Positions 57,969 to 64,000 of a stretch of DNA of 64,000 nt are shown here, piece after piece. Where the stretch lies: NCBI RefSeq assembly GCF_000244915.1, contig NZ_CM001442.1:1240001-1304000 (forward strand), written 5' to 3'. The first letter of the stretch is position 1. The number at the start of each line of letters is the position of its first letter. Source of the stretch: Bradyrhizobium sp. WSM471 (lineage in GTDB: Bacteria > Pseudomonadota > Alphaproteobacteria > Rhizobiales > Xanthobacteraceae). Under the pieces are notes generated by a model. The model did not search any database, was not told the origin of the DNA, and saw only the letters and a list, made by a program, of their open reading frames with translations. The position numbers were made by a program, and so were the translations under genes.

Positions 57969-59291
57969 ATGCATAGCAAATCCACTCACGATATAGCGGC
58001 GCCATTTAGCCGCCGTGGCGTTCTCGCCGCGACCGCCGGACTGATGCTTGGTCTGGCTTCCATTTCTGGTGCGAAGGCCGCGGACGACACCATCAAGGTC
58101 GGCGTGCTTCATTCCCTCTCCGGCACCATGGCCATCAGCGAAACCACGCTGAAGGACACCATCCTCTTCCTGATCGACGAGCAGAACAAGAAGGGCGGCG
58201 TCAACGGCAAGAAGCTCGAAGCCGTGGTCGTCGATCCCGCTTCGAACTGGCCGCTGTTCGCCGAGAAGGCGCGCGAGCTGATCACCAAGGACAAGGTCTC
58301 GGTCGTGTTCGGCTGCTGGACCTCGGTGTCGCGCAAGTCGGTGCTCCCGGTGTTCAAGGAGCTGAACAGCATCCTGTTCTACCCCGTGCAGTACGAGGGC
58401 GAGGAGAGCGAGCGCAACGTGTTCTACACCGGTGCCGCGCCGAACCAGCAGGCGATCCCTGCCGTCGACTATCTGATGAAGGACGAGAAGGTGAAGCGCT
58501 GGGTGCTCGCGGGCACTGACTACGTCTATCCGCGCACCACCAACAAGATCCTGGAAGCCTACCTGAAGTCCAAGGGTGTCGCCCAGGAAGACATCATGAT
58601 CAACTACACGCCGTTCGGTCATTCCGACTGGCAGACGATCGTGGCCGACATCAAGAAGTTCGGCTCGGCCGGCAAGAAGACCGCGGTGGTCTCGACCATC
58701 AACGGCGACGCCAACGTTCCCTTCTACAAGGAGCTCGGCAACCAGGGCATCAAGGCGAAGGACATCCCGGTCGTCGCGTTCTCGGTGGGTGAGGAAGAAC
58801 TCGCCGGCATCGACACCAAGCCGCTGCTCGGCCATCTCGCCGCCTGGAACTACTTCCAGTCGATCAAGTCGCCGGAGAACGAGAAGTTCATCAAGGCGTG
58901 GCAGACCTACACCAAGAATCCGAAGCGCGTGACCAACGATCCGATGGAAGCGCACGTGATCGGCTTCGACATGTGGGTCAAGGCGGTCGAGAAGGTGAAG
59001 TCGACCGATCCGGACAAGGTGATCGATGCGCTCCCGGGCATCGAAGCCAAGAACCTGACCGGCGGCACCTCCAAGATGCTTCCGAACCATCACATCACCA
59101 AGCCGGTGTTCATTGGCGAAATCAAAGCCAACGGCCAGTTCGACGTGGTGTGGAAGACCCCGGGTCTTGTCGCGGGCGACGCCTGGTCCAAGGAGCTCGA
59201 CGGCTCCAAGGACCTGGTCGGCGACTGGGTCGGCAAGAAGTGCGGTAACTTCAACACCAAGACCAACAAGTGCCTCGGTTCGGGCTCCTGA
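57969..59291 (+). CDS. urtA: Urea ABC transporter substrate-binding protein UrtA
   Basis: Periplasmic urea receptor of 440 residues. A twin-arginine type signal (SRRGVLAATAGLMLGLASIS, cleavage near AKAAD) is followed by the family opening IKVGVLHSLSGTMAISETTL. Then come PASNWPLFAEKARELI, FGCWTSVSRKSVLPVF and NSILFYPVQYEGEESERNVF, all UrtA hallmarks that separate it from LivJ/AmiC. The C-terminus has CGNFNTKTNKCLGSGS with a probable disulphide. It is first in the operon from the sigma-54 promoter. Confidence 0.96.
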   Translation: MHSKSTHDIAAPFSRRGVLAATAGLMLGLASISGAKAADDTIKVGVLHSLSGTMAISETTLKDTILFLIDEQNKKGGVNGKKLEAVVVDPASNWPLFAEKARELITKDKVSVVFGCWTSVSRKSVLPVFKELNSILFYPVQYEGEESERNVFYTGAAPNQQAIPAVDYLMKDEKVKRWVLAGTDYVYPRTTNKILEAYLKSKGVAQEDIMINYTPFGHSDWQTIVADIKKFGSAGKKTAVVSTINGDANVPFYKELGNQGIKAKDIPVVAFSVGEEELAGIDTKPLLGHLAAWNYFQSIKSPENEKFIKAWQTYTKNPKRVTNDPMEAHVIGFDMWVKAVEKVKSTDPDKVIDALPGIEAKNLTGGTSKMLPNHHITKPVFIGEIKANGQFDVVWKTPGLVAGDAWSKELDGSKDLVGDWVGKKCGNFNTKTNKCLGSGS

Positions 59292-59375
59292 TCCGGATCT
59301 GACGCTCCATTGCACGATCGGAGAAGGCGGCGATCCCGCCGCCTTCTCCACCCTTTTCTGCCGGGGTCTTTCACA

Positions 59376-60983
59376 GTGCCAGCCAATTTGTCCGCCCGCC
59401 TATGTTCGCTCCTGCTCTCGTTGTTCCTGATCGCGTTCGCACTGCCGGCCTTGGCCGGCCCGTTCGAGGATGCGGTCGCCAAATTCGCCAACGATGATTA
59501 TTCCGACACGGAAGAGGCGATCGGCGTGGTCGCAAGCAGCGGCAATACGCTGGCCTTTCCGATCATCAGCGCGCTCCAGGACGGCCGGCTCATGGCCGAC
59601 CCCGATAGCAAGAAGGTTTACGTCACCGGCACCGACGGCAAGTCGATCGATGCCGCGACCGGCCAGGCCGTGGCCAGCGTGCCCGACAGTGCAAGCGCGG
59701 TCCGCCTCAACAACCGCCTGCGCCGCAGCGTCGATGCCGCGATCGGCAGCCTGACTCTGCAGTCACCGGACATCGGAGCGCGGCTCCAGGCCGCGCAATC
59801 CGTCTTCAAGTCGCATGAGGAGACGTCGCTCGAAGCCGTCGATGGCGCGCTCGCCAAGGAAACTAACCGATCCGTCAAGGTTGCGCTGGGTGACGCCCGC
59901 GCAGCGATCCTGTTGTTCAAGCCTGATGCCACCGAGGTCGAGAAGCTCGAAGCTGTTGCCACCATCAAGGCGCGCGGCGACCAGGAGGCGATGGCGCTGC
60001 TCACCGGCATGGGCGACCAACCGGCCTCGGTGACCAAGGCTGCGGCGAGCGCAATCGGTTCGATCCAGAGTTCGCTCGCGGTCTGGTCGATGGTGCAGAA
60101 TGCCTGGTACGGCCTCTCGCTCGGTTCGGTGCTGCTGCTTGCCGCGATCGGGCTTGCCATCACTTTCGGCGTGATGGGCGTCATCAACATGGCCCATGGC
60201 GAGATGGTGATGATCGGGGCCTACACCACCTTCGTGGTGCAGGAGGTGATCCGCACCCGCTATCCCGGCCTGTTCGACTATTCGCTGCTGATCGCCGTGC
60301 CGCTCGCCTTCCTGGTGGCGGGCGCACTCGGCGTCGTGATCGAGCGCAGCATCATTCGCTTTCTCTACGGCCGTCCCCTGGAGACGCTGCTGGCGACGTG
60401 GGGCCTGTCGCTGGTGCTGCAGCAGGCCGTGCGTACCATGTTCGGCCCGACCAACCGCGAGGTCGGCAACCCCTCCTGGATGAGCGGCGCGTTCGAGCTC
60501 GGCCAGATCACCATTACCTACAACCGGCTCTGGATCCTGGTCTTTACGCTCGCGGTGTTCGTCATTCTGCTCGCGATGCTGCGCTACACGGCACTCGGGC
60601 TCGAAATGCGCGCGGTGACGCAGAACCGCCGCATGGCGGCCTCGATGGGCATCGCGACTTCGCGTGTCGACGCGCTGACCTTCGGACTCGGCTCGGGCAT
60701 TGCCGGCATCGCCGGTGTGGCGCTGTCGCAGATCGATAATGTCAGCCCCAATCTCGGCCAGAGCTACATCATCGACAGCTTCATGGTCGTGGTGTTCGGC
60801 GGAGTCGGCAATCTCTGGGGCACGCTGGTCGGCGCCTTCACGCTCGGCATCGCCAACAAATTCCTGGAGCCGGTCGCCGGCGCCGTGCTCGGCAAGATCG
60901 CCATCCTCGTTCTCATCATCCTGTTCATTCAAAAGCGGCCGCGCGGCCTGTTCGCGCTCAAGGGCCGTGCGGTGGAAGCATGA
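59376..60983 (+). CDS. urtB: Urea ABC transporter permease UrtB
   Basis: LivH-type permease of 535 residues with the UrtB-specific N-terminal extension. A signal-like helix (LLLSLFLIAFALPALAGPFE) and a ~230-residue periplasmic, helical-repeat-like domain (KFANDDYSDTEEAIGVV ... VRLNNRLRRSVDAAIGSLTL) come before the membrane part. The permease starts near 245 with LGSVLLLAAIGLAITFGVMG, then INMAHGEMVMIGAYTTFVVQ and FGGVGNLWGTLVGAFTLGIA. The GTG at 59376 is my start. The only RBS candidate is a weak GGGG, so a nearby TTG is possible. Confidence 0.93.
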   Translation: MPANLSARLCSLLLSLFLIAFALPALAGPFEDAVAKFANDDYSDTEEAIGVVASSGNTLAFPIISALQDGRLMADPDSKKVYVTGTDGKSIDAATGQAVASVPDSASAVRLNNRLRRSVDAAIGSLTLQSPDIGARLQAAQSVFKSHEETSLEAVDGALAKETNRSVKVALGDARAAILLFKPDATEVEKLEAVATIKARGDQEAMALLTGMGDQPASVTKAAASAIGSIQSSLAVWSMVQNAWYGLSLGSVLLLAAIGLAITFGVMGVINMAHGEMVMIGAYTTFVVQEVIRTRYPGLFDYSLLIAVPLAFLVAGALGVVIERSIIRFLYGRPLETLLATWGLSLVLQQAVRTMFGPTNREVGNPSWMSGAFELGQITITYNRLWILVFTLAVFVILLAMLRYTALGLEMRAVTQNRRMAASMGIATSRVDALTFGLGSGIAGIAGVALSQIDNVSPNLGQSYIIDSFMVVVFGGVGNLWGTLVGAFTLGIANKFLEPVAGAVLGKIAILVLIILFIQKRPRGLFALKGRAVEA

Positions 60984-62158
60984 CCCCTCACATGCTGACG
61001 CGATCGCTGGATCGCGGCGCGACCATCTTCCTTGCCATCGTCGTGGCCTGCGGCATCCTCATCCCGCTCTCCAACCTGCTGCTGCCCGCGGGTTCGTTCC
61101 TGCAAGTGCCGACCTATCTCGTCGCGCTCTGGGGCAAATATGTCTGCTACGCCATCCTGGCGCTCTCGATCGACCTGATCTGGGGCTATTGCGGCATCCT
61201 CTCGCTCGGCCACGGTGCCTTCTTCGCCCTCGGTGGCTACGCGATGGGCATGTACCTGATGCGGCAGATCGGCAGCCGCGGCGTCTACGGCAACCCGGTC
61301 CTGCCGGACTTCATGGTGTTTCTGAATTATTCGAAGCTGCCCTGGTACTGGTACGGCTTCGACATGTTCTGGTTTGCCGCGCTGATGGTGCTGATCGTAC
61401 CGGGGCTGCTCGCCTTCTGCTTCGGCTGGCTCGCCTTCCGCTCCCGCGTCACGGGCGTGTATCTGTCGATCATCACCCAGGCGATGACCTATGCACTGCT
61501 GCTTGCCTTTTTCCGCAACGATTTCGGCTTCGGCGGCAACAACGGCATGACCGACTTCAAGGACATTTTGGGCTTCAACGTGCAGGCCGAGGGCACGCGT
61601 GCCGCGCTGTTCGCGCTGAGCTGCCTGGCGCTGATCGCTGGCTTCCTGATCTGCCGCGCCATCGTCTCGTCCAAGCTCGGCAAGGTGTTGATCGCGGTGC
61701 GCGATGCGGAATCGCGCACGCGCTTCCTCGGCTACCGCGTCGAATCCTACAAGCTGTTCGTGTTCACGGTGTCGGCCTGCATGGCCGGCGTCGCCGGCGC
61801 GCTCTATGTGCCGCAGGTCGGCATCATCAACCCGAGCGAATTCGCGCCGGGCAATTCGATCGAGGCGGTGATCTGGGTTGCGGTCGGCGGCCGCGGTACG
61901 CTGGTCGGCGCCGCGCTCGGTGCCGTCGTCGTCAACTACGCAAAGACGTTCTTCACCTCCGGCATGCTCGCGCCCTACTGGCTGTTCATGCTGGGTGCCA
62001 TGTTCATCCTGGTAACGCTGCTGCTGCCCAAGGGCATCGTCGGCACTTTCAATGCCTGGTGGGACTCGTCGAAGGAAAGGCGCGACGCCGCGACCATTGC
62101 GAGCGCAGCGGCCGAAGATGGCGTCGCCGAACCCAAAATGGCGGAGGAGGTGCAATGA
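60980..62158 (+). CDS. urtC: Urea ABC transporter permease UrtC
   Basis: LivM-type permease of 392 residues. Family marks are LSIDLIWGYCGILSLGHGAF, RSRVTGVYLSIITQAMTYAL and GNNGMTDFKDILGF, and the coupling region FAPGNSIEAVIWVAVGGRGT, all typical of UrtC. About ten hydrophobic segments are seen, with a charged C-terminal tail. The ATG overlaps the urtB stop by four bases, and its own stop overlaps the urtD start by four. Confidence 0.95.
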   Translation: MTPHMLTRSLDRGATIFLAIVVACGILIPLSNLLLPAGSFLQVPTYLVALWGKYVCYAILALSIDLIWGYCGILSLGHGAFFALGGYAMGMYLMRQIGSRGVYGNPVLPDFMVFLNYSKLPWYWYGFDMFWFAALMVLIVPGLLAFCFGWLAFRSRVTGVYLSIITQAMTYALLLAFFRNDFGFGGNNGMTDFKDILGFNVQAEGTRAALFALSCLALIAGFLICRAIVSSKLGKVLIAVRDAESRTRFLGYRVESYKLFVFTVSACMAGVAGALYVPQVGIINPSEFAPGNSIEAVIWVAVGGRGTLVGAALGAVVVNYAKTFFTSGMLAPYWLFMLGAMFILVTLLLPKGIVGTFNAWWDSSKERRDAATIASAAAEDGVAEPKMAEEVQ

Positions 62159-62916
62159 ACGTCATGGACACCCGCGCGACCTCCGCAATGCTGTATCTCG
62201 ACGGCGTGCACGTCTCGTTCGACGGCTTCCACGCCATCAACAACCTCTCGCTGACGCTCGAGCCCGGTGAGATGCGCGCCATCATCGGCCCGAACGGCGC
62301 CGGCAAGACCACGATGATGGACATCATCACCGGCAAGACCAAGCCCGACGAAGGCACCGTGCTGTTCGACGGCGTCACCGATCTGACGCGGCTGGACGAA
62401 ACCCGTATCGCCGAGCTCGGCATCGGCCGCAAATTCCAGAAGCCGACCGTGTTCGAGAGCCAGACCGTGCAGGACAATTTGCTGCTCGCGCTCAATGTCG
62501 ACCACAGCGTCAAGGGCACGCTGTTCTGGCGCGGCAGCCGGGCGGAATCCGAACAGATCGACAAGGTGCTGGAGACGATCCGCCTCACCGATGCCCGCAA
62601 CCGTCTCGCCGGCAGCCTCAGCCATGGCCAGAAGCAGTGGCTCGAGATCGGCATGCTGCTGGCGCAAGATCCGAAACTACTCCTCGTCGACGAGCCGGTC
62701 GCCGGCATGACCGACGTCGAGACGCATCTCACCGCCGAGCTGCTCAAGCAAATCAACAAGACCCACACCGTGATGGTGGTCGAGCACGACATGACGTTCG
62801 TGCGCGAGCTCGGCGTCAAGGTCACTTGCCTGCACGAGGGTACCGTGCTCGCGGAAGGCACCATCGACCAGGTCTCGTCCAACGAGCGGGTCATCGAAGT
62901 GTATCTGGGGCGGTGA
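62155..62916 (+). CDS. urtD: Urea ABC transporter ATP-binding protein UrtD
   Basis: ATPase subunit of 253 residues. Walker A is GPNGAGKTTMMD, followed by IGRKFQKPTVFESQTVQDNL (the UrtD/LivG insertion). The degenerate signature is LSHGQKQWLEIG, Walker B LLLVDEPVAGMTDVE and the His switch VEHDMTFVRE. ATG 62155 is used with GGAGGAGG upstream and a four-base overlap with urtC. The LSHGQKQWLE form is diagnostic for UrtD. Confidence 0.96.
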   Translation: MNVMDTRATSAMLYLDGVHVSFDGFHAINNLSLTLEPGEMRAIIGPNGAGKTTMMDIITGKTKPDEGTVLFDGVTDLTRLDETRIAELGIGRKFQKPTVFESQTVQDNLLLALNVDHSVKGTLFWRGSRAESEQIDKVLETIRLTDARNRLAGSLSHGQKQWLEIGMLLAQDPKLLLVDEPVAGMTDVETHLTAELLKQINKTHTVMVVEHDMTFVRELGVKVTCLHEGTVLAEGTIDQVSSNERVIEVYLGR

Positions 62917-62919
62917 GCG

Positions 62920-63615
62920 ATGCTTGAGGTCAAGGACATCAACCTGTTCTACGGCGCGGCGCAGGCGCTGCGCGGCGTGTCGATCGCGGCCGAGCCCGGC
63001 AAGGTGACTTGCGTGCTCGGGCGCAACGGAGTCGGCAAGACCTCGCTCCTGCGCGCCATGGTCGGGCAGTACCCGATCTCTTCGGGCGCGATCGTGCTCG
63101 ACGGCAGTGATATCACGGGCCTGAAGCCCTATGAGCGCGCGCGCAAGGGCATCGGCTTCGTGCCGCAGGGGCGCGAGATATTTCCGCTTCTGACGGTCGA
63201 GGAGAATCTCAAGACCGGCTTCGGCCCGCTCAGGCGCGAGGACAAGCACATTCCGGACGACGTGTACTCACTGTTCCCGGTGCTGCAATCCATGCTCGGA
63301 CGGCGCGGCGGCGATCTCTCCGGCGGCCAGCAGCAACAGCTCGCGATCGGGCGCGCGCTGGTGATGCGGCCAAAGCTGCTGCTGCTCGACGAGCCGACGG
63401 AGGGCATCCAGCCCTCGATCATCAAGGACATCGGCCGTGCCATCTCGTACCTGCGCAACCTCGGCAACATCGCCATCGTGCTGGTCGAACAATATCTCGA
63501 CTTTGCCTGCGAACTCGGCGACAGTTTTGCGGTGATGGATCGCGGCGCGGTGAAGTTCACCTGCGACCGCTCCAATCTCGACGCGAGCGAAATCAGCCGC
63601 CAGATGGCGCTGTAG
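62920..63615 (+). CDS. urtE: Urea ABC transporter ATP-binding protein UrtE
   Basis: Second ATPase, 231 residues, LivF-like. Motifs are Walker A GRNGVGKTSLL, signature LSGGQQQQLAIGRAL, Walker B LLLLDEPTEGIQPSI and VEQYLDFA at the switch. QGREIFPLLTVEENL precedes the signature. It starts three bases after urtD and is followed after 30 bases by ureD, linking uptake to hydrolysis. Confidence 0.96.
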   Translation: MLEVKDINLFYGAAQALRGVSIAAEPGKVTCVLGRNGVGKTSLLRAMVGQYPISSGAIVLDGSDITGLKPYERARKGIGFVPQGREIFPLLTVEENLKTGFGPLRREDKHIPDDVYSLFPVLQSMLGRRGGDLSGGQQQQLAIGRALVMRPKLLLLDEPTEGIQPSIIKDIGRAISYLRNLGNIAIVLVEQYLDFACELGDSFAVMDRGAVKFTCDRSNLDASEISRQMAL

Positions 63616-63645
63616 GCATTCTGCCGCGACCGGCTGGGGAGGCGG

Positions 63646-64000
63646 ATGCGCAGCGACGTTTCAGCGACATCTTCGGTGTTCGACGCCAACCGTGCCCGCG
63701 GCGCGGTGCGCTTCGACGTCCACGCGCGCGACGGTGTGACGCGTCGCGGGATCTTGCATGAGTCCGGCTCCCTGCGCGTACGCTTCCCTTCGCCGGAGGA
63801 CGAAGGGCTCTCCGGCGTGTTCGTCAACACGGCCGGCGGTGTCGCCGGCGGCGATCGCTTCGACATCGAGATCGCTGCCGCAGATGGTTCGAAGCTGACG
63901 CTGACGACGGCGGCCGCGGAAAAGGTCTATCGCGCGCCAGGGCAGGCGGCGGAGCTCAATATAGCGCTGAAGGTTGCCGCAGGCGCGCATCTCGGCTGGC
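63646..64000 (+). CDS. ureD: Urease accessory protein UreD, partial (cut by the window end)
   Basis: The first 118 codons of a urease maturation protein that, with UreF and UreG, delivers nickel to the urease active site. The family shows in GVFVNTAGGVAGGDRFDIEI and in LTTAAAEKVYRAPGQAAELN, followed by a beta-rich pattern. GGGGAGG precedes the ATG. Urease structural genes are expected just beyond 64000. Confidence 0.93.
   Translation, partial: MRSDVSATSSVFDANRARGAVRFDVHARDGVTRRGILHESGSLRVRFPSPEDEGLSGVFVNTAGGVAGGDRFDIEIAAADGSKLTLTTAAAEKVYRAPGQAAELNIALKVAAGAHLGW

Overview
The window looks like chromosome from an alphaproteobacterium of the Bradyrhizobium / Rhodopseudomonas group. The evidence is uniformly high GC with strong third-position bias, a pimFABCD-type dicarboxylate degradation operon next to a Liv-type ABC transporter, a CycM-like membrane-anchored cytochrome c, a cpa/tad pilus locus, a urtABCDE-ureD locus, and several families of short palindromic intergenic repeats typical of these genomes. 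I found no phage genes, intact insertion sequences, CRISPR arrays, tRNAs or rRNAs. The base assignment is inference from gene content, not from a database search.

Region 1 (1-14.6 kb) is a catabolic unit. An IclR regulator and livG-livF-livH-livM-substrate-binding protein run leftward. The operon pimF-pimA-pimB-pimC-pimD plus a short-chain dehydrogenase runs rightward. A perfect 8+3+8 bp palindrome in the divergent gap (5837-5855) is the likely IclR operator. The layout suggests uptake, CoA activation and beta-oxidation of dicarboxylic or related acids under one regulator.

Region 2 (14.6-29.6 kb) is mixed: glycerol kinase, a GNAT acetyltransferase, a PLP-dependent dehydratase divergent from a glutathione S-transferase, a duplicated-domain DUF3592 membrane protein, metF-metH, a luciferase-like monooxygenase, pheA-kdsB, and the cytochrome cycM. 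It is dense in intergenic palindromic repeats. One 0.6 kb gap (20325-20929) holds nested repeats, a tiny gene relic and a strong terminator-like stem-loop with no upstream gene on its strand.

Region 3 (29.7-41.9 kb) holds a YejABEF-type peptide importer with two tandem paralogous binding proteins. It is followed by convergent genes for an NlpC/P60 hydrolase and an M17 aminopeptidase, a small membrane protein, and a two-part metallophosphoesterase.

Region 4 (42-55 kb) is a complete Flp/Tad pilus locus: tadD; cpaA-cpaB-cpaC-cpaD-cpaE-cpaF-tadB-tadC; the Flp pilin; two TadE-like pseudopilins; and a short CpaC-N-domain protein. A fatty-acid-hydroxylase-type membrane enzyme and an otherwise overlooked 48-codon gene lie within it. 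A perfect CtrA box and two near matches sit in its promoters.

Region 5 (55-64 kb) carries cspA, infA and a DEAD-box helicase leftward. The urea transporter operon urtABCDE runs rightward from a near-perfect sigma-54 promoter and leads directly into ureD, which is cut by the window edge.
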